A stretch of 64,000 nt of DNA from Ligustrum vulgare (GCA_963555705.1 OY743172.1:17855446-17919445), one strand, 5' to 3'; positions 42,611-55,383 are shown, counted from the stretch's first letter. Notes: a model not told the origin generated them from the sequence alone. A program made the numbers and translations.

Positions 42611-45400
42611 ATTATTGTTCGTCCTCGAACAATGTAAACTAAACTACAAAAATCAAAGAATTAAGAGAACAAATATTTTTGTTGTGTCAACATGTTTACC
42701 ATATGCTTCCATAGTCCAAACCAATTTAAGCTTTAAGCAAGTGTCATGAAAAACAATGTAAAATAATTTCTAGTTATATCCTGCCAGAGTCTCAAGTGTG
42801 TGTGTGAATAGCCAATGTCAAACGCATACTTATGCAAAAGATATACTCAATACTGTGTGGCTCATTATGCATAATCCAGCCCGAATCCCATGTGGTCAAT
42901 CTATGATTTCTAATGAAATTCCTTTCAACGCTCATGACTGATCACCACTTTCTGCTTTTCTCTCACATCCCGGGTTTTTATTTATGTGGGTTCTAAAAAT
43001 ATTCTTTACTTTTTCCACACAAGGTAATCAGAATCAGAAATATGCGTGCATGACAAATCAAAAGAAAACAGTCCACAATTCTACAACCTTAACCACCACG
43101 ACTCAGTCAACTTAGCTTATACCATGCAATAATATATATATATGTATATTTTTTTTTATGATGGACGACTTTTGCTTTTAATTGTCCCTGTCTTTTACCA
43201 TCTTTGTGCAGAACTTTTCATACGAGCTTTCTATATGACCCCTGTAGCGAGCTTTCAGATCGGTAACTCCCAAACCAGACGGCTTTAGGGTACCAGGTTC
43301 AAAGAACCCCTCAGACGTACTTGCCCGAGTCATAAAGGCTTAAACAGAAAAGTTAAAGATATTATAATGTCTTATGTGTAAGTCCACTCTCCGTACTTGC
43401 TTTCTAATTGACCCCTGTAGCGAGCTTTAGGTCGATGACTCCCAAGCCAGTTGGCTTTAGGGCACCAGGTTTGAAAGACCCCTCGGACTTACTTACTCGA
43501 GTCAAAAAGGCATTTGAAGAGCAGACTAATACCTTCAGCATTTTTCTGTTTTTATGCTGGAAATGGTTTATACCAGTTGACCAAACTGCAGTGACTCAAG
43601 TGCAAAACCAAGAACCACAGACTTCTAACCCGTCAATACACACAAATTCCAACCATTTTACCCCCAAACTTGCATTTTAGCATGATTGGTTCTAATTTAG
43701 GGGTGGGATGTCTAACGATCTAAGTTTCGGGATTTTCAAGTCATTCCTAAGTTCAAATTGCATAAAACTTTGCCCCACATGTATTAAACAAAATCACTCA
43801 CACAAGCAATTATCTAACACTGGCTATGTGCGCAATAAGTATGAATCTAGCAAAACATAACTAGTTCAAAAATAAGTTCATGCTTTCATGTTGTCCAATT
43901 TTCACGCTTAAACACAAATTGATTCATATTATATCCTAGGCAATAAACATGTCAACAAAGTTTTCAATTTTCAAATTTTTTTTTTTTTTTTTTTTATCCC
44001 AATAAAATAGAATGAAGAGTAATAATATGGAAATAATGAGATCCACCCCCAAACTAGAAATGAACATTGTCCTCAATGTTTTGCCACATAAATAAGTAAG
44101 AATATGCAAAACTTGACAAAAGAAGGAGAACGAGAACTTCCCAAGTGTAGAGGAGATGTCTCATTGTAGTCTTGATACTTCAATTTGAAATGATGTTGGA
44201 TGAATTTGACCCTATTTCTTGCCTTGCCCAACTTGATCGGATGTGTCTTGACTGATGTTTACCTTGCAAATAAGAGATAAGTAATATTAAAAGTCATAAA
44301 CATCAATAAGAAATAATGGAAGTTCAGTACCACACCCCCAAACTAAAGTTAAAGCAAAATTTTGAATTTTCAAAATTGGTTGACCACACACATTCAAGCC
44401 TTGACGTCGCCTAGAAAAACATAAATTTTTCCGAGCCATCTTTTGATACTTTAAAGTTCACAGCATGATCAACAATATATTAAAAATTCAGCTAGTTTGA
44501 AGGTCAATAGTGTCATGAAACTATGTGGAGAAGTAGGTGACGTGAAGCAGTTTTCAGGGTGCAATGGCCTGCAGTGGCCTTGCAATGGGGCTGCCATGGT
44601 GCAATGTTGGTTTTCATGATTTTCATGCAATGTAGTGAACTAAATCTTGAACTAAATACACACAATCAATGATAAACATGTCATGAAGATAAATGCTCGA
44701 ATAAATTTCTAAAATTAGCACAAGAACATCTTTGAGGCATTTCATCAAACACTAAATAGGCATTGCAAAAATCAATGGATATGCATAGGGTTGGAGGCAT
44801 GACTGAACCCAAAATTTTTGTCTACTAAACCACACATCACACTCTCCAACCACTAACCTAAGCCCATTCTTCACAATTCACAATTTCTAGGTAGAAGAAC
44901 TCAAAGAAAATTTCATACATTTGAGTAAAGTAAGTTTCAAGTGAAGAATTACATACCTTTGATTGATTTGGATGCGGGAAATAGCAATGATATTGATGCA
45001 ACTAGGTGGTGATGACATGCACACAAAATGTAAGATCAAATATGAGGTGATTAGGGGGGAGAAAACGAGTTTGTAATGTTTAAAGTTGAAAGAATGAGGA
45101 AAAACACTTAAACTGTCGATTTTACTCTGAGTACAGCCACGCGATCGCCTGGCTGGAGTGCCAGCGATCGCGTGGTTCAAGCTTTAAAAATCTGTTGATT
45201 TTGTAATGCAAAGTCGCGATCGCTAGAGTCTATTGGCCCGCGATCGCGCAGTTCACGGCAGTATGAAATTTTTTCCTCTTTTTTTTGATTTTCAAAGTCG
45301 TTTTTATCCCCCTAATCGCTTCATGATTGATGCAATGATTTTCCAAACATTAACTTCATAATTCAAATTAGTGTGTGTGAGTTTTGAATGACGATAAAAA
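42611..45400. other. Noncoding 3' internal region of the Athila-type element
   Basis: No reading frame with known motifs. It has a diverged direct duplication of about 115 bp at 43225-43330 and 43400-43510 (core GACCCCTGTAGCGAGCTTT), a T-run at 43978-43996, and a second GCGATCGC array at 45141-45247. Confidence 0.6.
45141..45247. repeat. Internal array of four GCGATCGC palindromes
   Basis: Octamers start at 45141, 45164, 45216 and 45240; spacings 23, 52 and 24 bp, nearly the same as in the LTRs although this lies outside them. Confidence 0.9.
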
Positions 45401-45577
45401 CTTAGCCTAATGTAAACATGCAACATCAAAAACATACCTAAATATGCATATATCTAAAATTCTGCAAATAAATAAATAAATTCTGAAAGCATGATAAATA
45501 AAAGGGAAGAAAGGTTGGGTTGCCTCCCAACAAGCGCTCCGTTTTACGTCTAAAGCTCGACTTTTTGCACTTCTTTA

Positions 45578-48081
45578 TCATGGAGGTTTGAATGATCCTC
45601 TTGAGCCCCTGCACAGCTTGCAATTTCCTGCCATGCATATCTCTATTCGTTTTCTCACTCTCTTGAATCCCAAAGCCTCACTTTTAGCCCATTGTTGAGG
45701 GATGTTAGGCTTTTCTTCCTTTTTGTCCCTCCATCCATCTTTACCCTTTATAAACTCATGTTTTGCGCTTAGATCCTCCTCGAACTTAATCCCTTGCTTC
45801 TCATTTTCTTCTGGTTTCTGAATTACTCCTTCCACTTTGAAGCAACTTTCCTTTAGATATTCGAGATCCTGTCTTGGCTTGATGCTGAAACTGACTTGTT
45901 CATGCTCGACTCGAAAAATGATTTCCCCTTTTTCGATGTCTATGAGAGCTCGCCCTGTAGCAAGAAATGGTCTTCCAAATATCAGGGGCATCTGAGAGTC
46001 CTCCTCCATATCAAGGATCACAAAGTCAACTGGAAAGAAGAACTTGTCCACTTTCACAATCACGTTCTCCACTATCCCATATGGATACTGTATAGACCTG
46101 TTAGCAAGCTTTAGTGTGATATTTGTTGGTTTAGGCTCTCCCAAACCAAGTTTCCTGTATACAGACAAAGGCATTAGGTTAACACTGGCCCCTAGATCAC
46201 ACAATACATTATCAAAAGTGAAATTACCAATAGTGCAAGGGATAGAGAAACTCCCTGGATCGGTCAATTTTTGTGGTAATTTCTTTTGAAGTATGGCGCT
46301 GCACTCCTCACTCAGTGCTACTGTCTCAAAATCAACCAACTTCCTTTTATTTGACAGCATCTCCTTCATAAACTTTAAGTAGAGGGGCATTTGGGCCAAT
46401 GCTTCAGCAAAAGGAATATTAATTTGCAGTTTCTTGAATATTTCCAAAAATTTTCCAAACTGCTGCTCCAACTTATGCTTTATCAATCGTTGTGGATAAG
46501 GAACTGGGGGCACATAAGCTTTGACTGGTGGTCGAACTCGAACTTCTTCTTCGACTTTTTCATGAACTTCAGGAGTCGATCTCTGTTCTTTCTCGCTTTC
46601 CTGTTCTTCCACCACATCTTCCTTTTTGCCCTTTTGCTTTTCATATTCCCCTACAGTTACTTCAGATAGCTGAACCCCGCTCCTCGTTGATATTGCATTA
46701 ACATGCTCACGAGGGTTCATTTCAGTTTTGCTTGGTAACTGTCCAGGCTGTCTTGTTGAACTGCTTGCTGCCAGCTCTCCCATTTGTCTCTTCAAATTCT
46801 TTATTTCAACAGCTTGATTCATAATCTCACCATTCTGACTCTTGACCAGCTGAATTAACTCTTCTATGTTCTCGGATATGTTTTTCTGAGATTGTTGCTG
46901 TTGCTGTGGCTGTTGCTGTTGCTGAAATCCAGGTGGATGCTGAACATTTTGATTTTTAGACCAGGAGAAGTTGGGGTGGTTCTTCCATTCTGGGTTGTAG
47001 GGTTGTGAATAAGGACCACCCTGTTGCCCATGAAGTTGACTTGTTCTGGATTTGATTGACTCTGTTGCATGGGACAGAAATTTACAGTGTGATTTTCAAA
47101 ACAAAAATCACATAGCGCTGTTTGAACTGAGTTGACTGTCTGCACACCCATTCTGTCAATTTTCTTCGTCAATGCATCCAATTTAGCATTTAATGATGTA
47201 ATCTCATTAACAGCAATTACTCCCCCAGACTTAGGTGTAGCTCTATCCGAATACCACTGATAACTGTTCGTAGCCATCTTCTCAAAGATCTCAGATGCTT
47301 CTTCATATGTCATATCCATTACTGATCCTCCAGCTGCTGAGTCGGCGTACCTCTTGTTTTCATTTGTCAGCCCATTGTAGAATGTCTGAACTAGTATCCA
47401 ATCAGCGATTCCATGTGTAGGACACTGTCTGATGAGCTCGTTGAACCTTTCCCAAGCCTCAAAAATTGATTCCCCAGGCTGTTGACTGAATGATAAAATC
47501 TCACGCCTTAGCTTTGACATGCGGCCAGGTGGGAAAAACTTATCTACAAATTTCTGACTCATGATTTCGAAAGTGGTGATTGTATGTAGGGGCAAAGAAT
47601 AAAACCAGGCTTTTGCTTTGTCCGCCAAAGAAAATGAGAATAGCTTTAATTTCACGGCATCCTCTGAGACTCCATTCATGCGTTGCATGTCACATAGTTC
47701 CAAAAATGTCCTAAGGTGCACATGAGGATCCTCAGATGGCAGTCCATGAAAAACACACGAATTTTGGATCAAGGATATCAAAGAAGTCTTGATCTCAAAA
47801 TTATTGGCTCGGATTTCAGGAGGTACAATGCAGGTTCCAATGTTCCCCACAGGAGGAACCATGTAATCTCGCAAAACGCGCCTTCCATGATTTTGTTGCT
47901 ATCCATTCACAGCTGCTGGCAGATTTTGTTGATTTCCCTGATTATTCTGAATTATGTCATCTGCCATGGCTAAGTCTTTTTGTTGATTCGCTTCCAACTG
48001 TTGCCTACGCCTCTGTCGAAAGGTGCGTTCAATTTCTGTATCAAAAGGAAGCAAATCAAACGACTTAGTCCTTCTTAACAT
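45578..48081 (-). pseudogene. Athila-type gag and aspartic protease (broken)
   Basis: The minus-strand frame runs from about 48081 (MLRRTKSFDLLPFD) through a gag domain (LKLFSFSLADKAKAWFYSLP), a zinc knuckle (CDFCFENHTVNFCP), a glutamine-rich linker and a region ending in a retropepsin-like domain. That domain has the motif CDLGASVNLMPLS, where active proteases usually have D-T/S-G, followed by PLIFGRPFLATG. The gene is interrupted by an in-frame TAG at 47901-47899 and by an apparent one-base deletion near 47037 that shifts the frame before the linker; the frame recovers from 46822. After the stop at 45578 comes GGGAGGCAACCCAACC (minus strand), a phrase commonly found after the coding region of Athila-type elements. 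Gag would form particles and the protease would mature them. Confidence 0.85.
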
Positions 48082-48197
48082 AAATTAAATAAAACAAAAA
48101 TTGAAAACAAAAACTGAAAATAAAGATAAAAATAAAAATAAGCAAAATAAAGTTCAAAGTAAAATAAGAACTAATGGGTATCGATATTAATTAACAG

Positions 48198-48215
48198 TCC
48201 CCGGCAACGGCGCCA
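48198..48215 (-). promoter_or_regulatory. Primer-binding site for tRNA-Asp
   Basis: The + strand reads TCCCCGGCAACGGCGCCA, the 3' end of plant tRNA-Asp including CCA, so the element's RNA carries its complement. It lies six bases from the LTR. Confidence 0.85.
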
Positions 48216-48221
48216 AAAACT

Positions 48222-48662
48222 TGTTGTGCAATTTGAGGTCGCAAGTGTACGATATCGTGATCAAGTAATAAAGTGGACCTTAGAGTCCGGATTATCGTTC
48301 CCACGAGGACTGCTATTAATTACCGAAATATTTCAGTTCTTAACTTTATTTGAACAAAGGAAAATCGTTTTAAGAATAAAAGTCTAGAATTAAGAAATGG
48401 AACTAATGAATTAAAAAGAATTGTTAAGTTGTTTTGTTTTAAAAGATGATTGTAAAGTAGTTGGGAATCCCGATTTCACCTAGCCAATTATATCAACTCC
48501 AATTCCAGTTTTATTTCCTATTTGTGTGTTCGGTCGAATTCACTAATTTAAATTGAGATTCCTCTCTCGAGTTTAAATCAATCCTACCTAAATAAGTCAA
48601 CATTGTATCTCTACAACGGGTCCGAATATTCCTTAACTAGATGCATTACACACAAGAATTCA
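48222..48662 (-). repeat. Truncated 5' LTR (last 441 bp) of the Athila-type element
   Basis: Matches 41087-41527 without gaps. It stops at GAATTCA, so in element orientation it begins TGAATTC, and it is followed by TTTAC. The missing 1066 bp include the whole U3 promoter. Confidence 0.9.
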
Positions 48663-48667
48663 TTTAC

Positions 48668-50289
48668 TAGTAAATTAAATATTTTCACTGATTAAACAGC
48701 AAGAAGTGTACAGTTGAACTCGATTCTTAGAGAAAGGAATTGGATTTCCTGGCGTTCAAAAGCCCTCTTCTTGATAGAACGTGCCTATTTGGTCATCTAT
48801 TAATATACTTTGCCATAAGCCCATAAATCAAGCATCAATATCATAATTTTAATTTCCAATTAAAATTTAAGTATTGCAAGGAAAAATGAGAATGAGCTGC
48901 TTATTTTTCAAAATATGTAACAGGTGTGTAATTAAATATAGAAGACTTTGCAACCAGTATACCATTTCGTCCAGAAATGGTGGTTATATTTGTATTGACA
49001 CCAATTTTTTAATTGCTCTATGTTTTTAATTGCAATTAATAACTATTATCTTTGTTAATCGTCAATTTTGTGTCCCTATCTACTTTCCATGGCATTCTCG
49101 ATTCTTATCTAATTATTATTTTATTCAAAAAATATTCTTAGAGTGCTTCAATGGAAGGAACAAAACATTTTAGTTGCAATTTTATATTTTTTTGATGCAA
49201 ATAGAGACATTTTTCATTTTTTTTTTCTACAAGGTCAACGTGTTCAAATAGGATAAGTCAATTTGCTTTCATAAACATCTCGATCTCATGTACAACATTC
49301 ACACTTGGACGGTATTTTAACACCAGTGTTGTAAATAACATTATTCTATTAACGGTGATGAGTTTTTGACGTAGGTTGCGCACATTAAATTTTCGAGAAA
49401 CCAACATAATACGGATTGCAATTCGAAAGAGAATGATTATATTATTTGAAATTAACCAAAACTCTACAATAAGACATGAAGAACTTAAATAATAACCTAG
49501 TGGACCCTAAGCTCGCTATATGACTAGGCTTAACCCACATAACAACATAAATATCGAAAATAAATAACAAAATTTCGAAAACAGTAGTTTTGACACAATA
49601 AACGTCCTCAAACAGCCAAAATCCAGTATACATCACAGCAAAGCTGTGAGTCCTATCCGGGTCGTCGAGATCTTTTCGAAAAGTACTTATGGACCCAAAA
49701 CAGACGTCGTATGCAAAAGTTATGACCATTTGAAGTAGACACACCCATCGTATTATTTCTTCCACTCCCAATCGTCCAGAAACGCTGCCGCTTGGTTCTG
49801 TATTCCATCCTCCTGTTCGCCATAAGTTTTGCGTAACCCCTTTTTGGCGTAGATTAAATTAAGTTTTTTTAGATGATTTTGATAAAAGACAATGAAATTT
49901 ATAGTATATAACTTGTGAATTTCATAAAATATGTAATATTAACTGTTGATTTTAACTCAAAATTTTTATCACCTTTTCTTCTACATCAAACAGTGATTTA
50001 TTCTGTGTGTGTTTGGTAATGTTTAAAAAGAGTTTTTTTTAAAAATGAATAGTGGTTTTTAAGAAAATAGATGATTGAAATTTGGTTGAAAGTCAAATAT
50101 TGTGGACTTGACTTTTAATGAATGGTTGAGATTGAGTAATACCTGTAGACTAAAATTTAAAGGAAAAGTACATAACTACAAACCTAAAACTATCACTTCT
50201 TAAAACTAACAAGATTTTTTTTAAAAAAATCAATGTTAATTAGTAATTAATAAATATAATATTATACAATATAAAAATAATTATCAATT
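48668..50289. other. Intergenic; possible gypsy LTR fragment and MITE fragment
   Basis: No gene recognised. About 49340-49860, on the minus strand, contains AAATGGTCATAACTTTTGC and CGACGACCCGGATAGGA, phrases common in plant gypsy LTRs, but no ends can be fixed. About 49870-49985 resembles the ATA-flanked MITE family. Confidence 0.3.
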
Positions 50290-52150
50290 ATAAAAATGTC
50301 ATCAAATAACATGTGTTTATCTATCACAACTACCATCTCACCCAACCCCAAAATCGATTTTTTTTCTTCTACTTTTCCACATCTCACCCACCCACCCCAC
50401 CTCACAACATCCTACCCACCCTTACCCCACCACATCCTACCCACCCCCACAAAAATGAGGTTTTTTTTCTTTTCTCTCTCTCGATGTTTTTCCACCCTAC
50501 GCTACCCTATCCTACCACCCCCAACCAACCTCATCTCACCCACAAAGTGATACGGGAAAATTCACAATTACAACACTTCGAGTTTCATTTTCTAAAACTA
50601 ACAAACTTAACACTTAAAAAAAAAAAAAAAATCAGGTGTTTAATAATTAAAAATAAATATAATATTATATATAATATAAACATAATTATCTATTATATAT
50701 TATATTAAAAATAATATAATATTAAATTAAAAACTCAAATTTTGACAACACAACCTCCCTCACCCCTGCCCCACCACCCCACCCTATCCCAAAAATGAAT
50801 TTTTTCTCTCTCGGTGTTTTCCAACCCGTCCCCACCCCACCCCACCCCATCTCACTGTAAAGTGACAATTGATCACACAAAATCACAATTACAAATTTAA
50901 TCGCAAATTCCACTCTCACCCCACCCACTCCATCCCTCCCCACCCAACTTCACCCCCACATGCAAAGTCACATTTCATTACACAAAGTCACAATTCGATT
51001 ACAATTACAAATTTAGTTGCAAAATTTCCTCACACCACCTCATCTGACATGCAAATTAGCAACTGGTCACATAAAGTCACAATTGGGTCACAATTACAAA
51101 TTTAGTTGTAAAACCTCCCACCTCACTACAAAGTCACAATTGATCACACAATGTCACAGTTCGATCGCACAAAGTCGTAATTAGGTCAAATGAGATCACA
51201 CTCAACCCCAAAAATGATTTTTTTCTCTATGTTTCCCCACCCCACCCCACCCCACCCCACCCATCCTCACCCACGCCACGCCACACCACGCCACGCCATC
51301 CCTTCCCATATCCCCACCCAGACCCAAAATGATTTTTTTCTCTATATTTTCTCACCCTATCCCCACCCTACCAACAAATTCACACAAAGTTATATTTCAA
51401 TCACAAATCTCAATTATAAATTTAATCGTAACTTTCATCGCAATCCCACCCCACCCCATCCAACTCCACCCCCACATGCAAAATCACATTTGATCACATA
51501 AAATCACAATTCGATCAAATTATAAATTTTGTTGCAAAATCCACCCACCCCACCCCACCCCACATCACCCCACATGCAAAGTCACAGCTAGTCATACATA
51601 GTCATAGTTGGTCACACAATGTCACAATTCAGTCAAAATTACAAATTCAGTTGCAAAACCCCACCCAACCCACCCCAATCCCCAAAGTCCCAGTTCGATC
51701 ACACAAAGTCTCAGTTAGGTCACATTTAGCTCACACGAGGTCACAGTTGGTCACACAAAATTACAATTCGGTCACAATTACAAATTTAGTTGGAATATCC
51801 CACCCACCCTACTCCCAAAGTCACAGTTGGTCACATAAGGTCAGAGTTCGATCATACAAAGTCGCAGTTAGGTCAAACGAGGTCACAGTTAGGTTACACG
51901 GGGCCAGGTTAGGTTACAATTGATCACATAATTTGGTCACAATTACAAATTTAGTTGCAAAAATCACAGTCAGGTCACACGAGGTTACAATTAGTCAATA
52001 TTTTGGGCACATTTAGTTAATAATTGATCACATCTCGTACTTGTCACAAGCCGCACAAAATCACAATTAATCAGTATTTTAATAACAATTACCTAATAAT
52101 TGGTCACACACTTTTAGTATTCAAGTCATCCACCCTCCACTCTACCCCAC
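50290..52150. repeat. Degenerate CCACCC-rich minisatellite
   Basis: About 1.9 kb of loosely repeated units that alternate CCACCC-rich tracts with the phrases AAAGTCACAATT, GATCACA and ACAATTACAAATTTAGTTGC. Units vary greatly in length and order. Earlier units (50160-50560 and 50560-50830) also share an AT-rich block with AATATAATATTAT. Open frames here are by-products of the repetition. Confidence 0.8.
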
Positions 52151-52500
52151 CCCACCCTCAACCCCACCTAAATTTTAACATCCTGCAACGGTGCTGCCAC
52201 AACACCACCACGTACCAGCGATTTGGCATAACCACCAGCACCACACACCCCAACACCGCCAACAGCAACCACCGCCAGAACCTACCACCGTATACACAGA
52301 CAAAGCTACCCCCAACCACCACCAGATCGGCACCACTACCACCAACAAACAGCAAAACTCCAGTCACCGATTAAAAAAAAACACAGTCCACACCATCACC
52401 TTTGCAGCCACGACCTCCTCCACCACCACTACCGCCACAGCAGTAAAACTCATACATGATGACTGTAGATTTAACACCACCACCACATCAAATCATAATT
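52151..52500. repeat. CCA/CAC-rich low-complexity sequence
   Basis: Strong strand asymmetry with CCACCA, CAACAG and CCGCC repeats. No gene-like codon pattern is convincing. Confidence 0.5.
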
Positions 52501-52839
52501 AACCAAATATTCACAAGTTAAAATTTAGATCTACATATCAATCGAATGGGGGAAATTACAGATATTTGAATAGCATTAAGAATTGCAACAGATTAAGTAT
52601 TTCTGGTTAGTTGATCGACTTGTTAATCTCCAATCTTCATCCCCAACCACTTCGACGTAAGCAGCGAAGAGCGGCGAAAAACATGACATAAAGATCAAGA
52701 ATTCAAGTTCAAGTTGATTTAACCTATCTAAAGGTATAACACTCTCAATCTTTAGCGATGAAATCTAACGAGCACGAAAATGGTTTTTATGTATCAAAAC
52801 ACTTACTTGAAAATTCATCACTTGCATAAAAATATTGAA

Positions 52840-54240
52840 AAAAAAAAAAGAACGAACAGTTTGATGTAAAAATTAATTGCTAAAATTCACTTATTTCGAT
52901 CGACCGAACGTCTGTTTTGAACAACCGAAATCCCAATGGTTTGAAATGTGTAATGGCTATATGCATCTTTCGGTCGATTGAACTTCCCGAATTAATCAAT
53001 AGAAAGTTGTTGAATTTCATTTTCTTGATATATAAGTAGCCGTATATTTTGCTTTCATTTTTCAACAATTAAGAAGAGATATTAAGAAAACTTTCTATTG
53101 AAAAATTCATTATTATTACTTGATTTATATTCATCTATATTTTATTAGAAAACCATGATTGATCTAAAATTAGTTTATCAAATTCATCAAAGTTTTTGAA
53201 AGAAAGTTTTTATGAAGATTCTTTTTTTTATGTTGTTTAAATTTCTTCAACATCTTCACATTATATATTGGAATTTAAATGTAAGTATCTCTTTGCTCTA
53301 AAATTATTTTAATATTTTAAAGAGAGAATTTCAGTTGAAGAGTTTTTTATTATTTGTACTATACTTTTCGTTATCATTTGATTCATCAAAGTTTCATTAC
53401 CTAAATGCCTCGAGCTTAACTTATTATTTATTATTCAAGTTTAGCATCTCTTAATACTTAATTTGATTCAATCATTTAACAAGAGATCATATATTCTTCG
53501 AAAAACTTTGTTTGATTGTATATATTGAAATTTTCATTATCATTTGCATCAAAGGTTTTCTCTGAGCTTAATTCGTTGCTATATATTGAAATGCTAGCCT
53601 ACTCTCTTGAGACTTAATTTGAGTATATCATTTTTCAAGAGAGTTATTTCAATTGTAATTCAATTCATTATATTTGGTAGACTTTTGAGAAACTTGTGAA
53701 AACTCGATTGTTGTTAAGGATAGATGATCATTGTTGTAATCTACTTAAAGATAGGTGCTCCTTGTTATAAGTCATCTAAGGATAAACACTCCTTCTTGTA
53801 AGTCACCTAAGGATCGATGTTCATTGTTGTAAGTCATTTAAAGATAGGTACTCTTTATTGTAAGTCACCTAAGGATTCTTGTTGTAAGTTACCAATATAA
53901 TGGATTTGATCTTGCTCGTTACGGAGAGTTTGGTAACGGAGAACGTAAATCAAATTATTTGATTGAACCTCCTTAAATATCGTTTGCATACTTTTATCCA
54001 TTTTACTTACTTACATTGCACTTACTATATTCTATCAATCTATATTGTGTAATACTATCTCTAAGTGCTACTTGTTTTATCAATTAAGTTCACGTCTTTA
54101 TAGCACTCGACATTGATAATTAAGTTACTCTTACAACTTTAAATATTTATTCTTGTACCTATTGATTTTAAGTTTGAGATTATATATCGAAAAAGTTTTA
54201 TAAACCAATTCATCCCCTCATGGTTCGTTACTCTTGGACT
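52840..54240 (+). mobile_element. Possible copia LTR fragment
   Basis: TATA-like TGATATATAAGTAG at about 53026-53039. At 54205-54250 the phrase AACCAATTCATCCCCTCATG resembles the CCCCTC segment near the end of Sire/Angela-type copia LTRs. It includes the tandem repeat at 53714. Ends and duplications were not found, so this is tentative. Confidence 0.3.
53714..53895. repeat. Degenerate tandem repeat, about 36-bp units
   Basis: Five to six units of AAGGATAGGTGCTCxTTGTTGTAAGTCACCT type; individual units vary. Confidence 0.75.
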
Positions 54241-54512
54241 AACAAGTTCGTGGAAGGTTGAATAGAATAATGCGACAAAATAAATTAGGAACATAAGTGT
54301 GATAATGAACGAAATTTGAGAACCTTTAATCTACATCTAAAATATCTTAGAAGTGTAGATGAGTGGGAAACTTTTGATTTCGTATTTTATCCTTACATTC
54401 TTTTTTTCCCTCAATAATACCCTTAGTTCATTTATTGAAACTTATTTTACATTTATTTTAATTCTTATTTCAAAAACATTAATTTATCAACGTTGACTAA
54501 ATCGAAATTGGT

Positions 54513-54517
54513 TATTC
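54513..54517. repeat. Target-site duplication TATTC, left copy
   Basis: TATTC is found again at 62985-62989 after the right LTR. Confidence 0.9.
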
Positions 54518-55380
54518 TGTTGGGTATTTTGGTCCCAATCAAATCTCAAGGGCGATGATGAAGCATCGTGTCGGAATTAAGCTTCGTAGGCCTATGGCCC
54601 ATGATCAAAGAATTAGTATTGCCCAATCTCCACAATTAGGCAGCCCACGTGCTAAGAGATTAACTGCCCACTTCTAGGTTTTAATTGAGTCTCGACCCTA
54701 TTGCTCGATGGGTAGGCTTCGGAGACGACCCACATAATTAGGGCTTCCCAAATTAAGTGTCTAACCTATATCTACACACACCCCAACCCTTGTCAAATCA
54801 GAACACTCACTCTCGACATATTCCCTCTCTTCTCTCGGTGGAAGCGGCACCCTCTCTCTCTTTGTGAGAACCCAACTTCTCTTCTTGGTGAACCCAACCC
54901 ATCCTTTCTTCTTCCTCTCTTGGTGACTGGAAGTGTGACCCGTGTCTCCTTGTGACCGTGTCTTGCTGTAGCCGCAGTTGCTCTGTTCGGTTCTTGCTGG
55001 TTTAGTTCTTGTTGTGGCCGTATCTTGTTGGATCTCCATGGTGCAGTCCCTGTTCGGTCCTATTGTGGTTTCTTTGTGCAGCCTCGATTCGGTGTTAGTT
55101 GGGTGTGTGTTAGCAGTTTGGAAGGTTTGGGTGTGTCTAGAAGTGTTTCTAGCCATGTGTAGACTGTGTAGTGGTGTTACCGTTGTGGGGATTGGGCAGA
55201 ATCTGAGCCCTCGATTTTCACCTCTTTCAGTCGGCTAATTTTGTGCAATAGAGGGAGTTTTCATTACTTGGTTTTATTGCTTATACATTCAATTAATTTT
55301 CCAATCTTAATTGTGTTTTCTTCCGACGTATTGTGACTAACTCGTTTTACTTTGTGTTTTGCGACGTTGGTTTCTCTACA
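54518..55380 (+). repeat. 5' LTR of the gag-only copia element
   Basis: TGTTGGGTATTTTGG to GTTTCTCTACA, followed by the primer-binding site. Confidence 0.92.
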
Positions 55381-55383
55381 TAT

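Larger units (their letters stand above)
41087..48662 (-). mobile_element. Athila-type Ty3/gypsy gag-protease element with truncated 5' LTR
   Basis: A minus-strand element with a full 3' LTR (41087-42593), a 5' LTR reduced to its last 441 bp (48222-48662), a tRNA-Asp primer-binding site, and gag plus protease only. RT, RNase H and integrase are absent; about 3 kb of noncoding DNA lies between protease and the 3' LTR. The shared 441 bp match without indels, with about five substitutions, so the insertion is recent. TTTAC flanks both ends. Non-autonomous, gag-carrying elements of this kind would depend on the enzymes of a complete relative. Confidence 0.88.

Noticed and set aside
49442..49771. 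109-codon minus-strand frame
   Set aside because: Surrounding phrases look like a gypsy LTR and no protein family is recognised.
50296..52502. Several proline/histidine-rich frames
   Set aside because: All lie in the CCACCC minisatellite or the CCA-rich tract.
53714..53895. CRISPR-like array
   Set aside because: Units are degenerate direct tandem copies without unique spacers, in a plant genome.
54978..55238. 86-codon frame with hydrophobic segments
   Set aside because: Lies inside the copia 5' LTR and is not kept in the other LTR.
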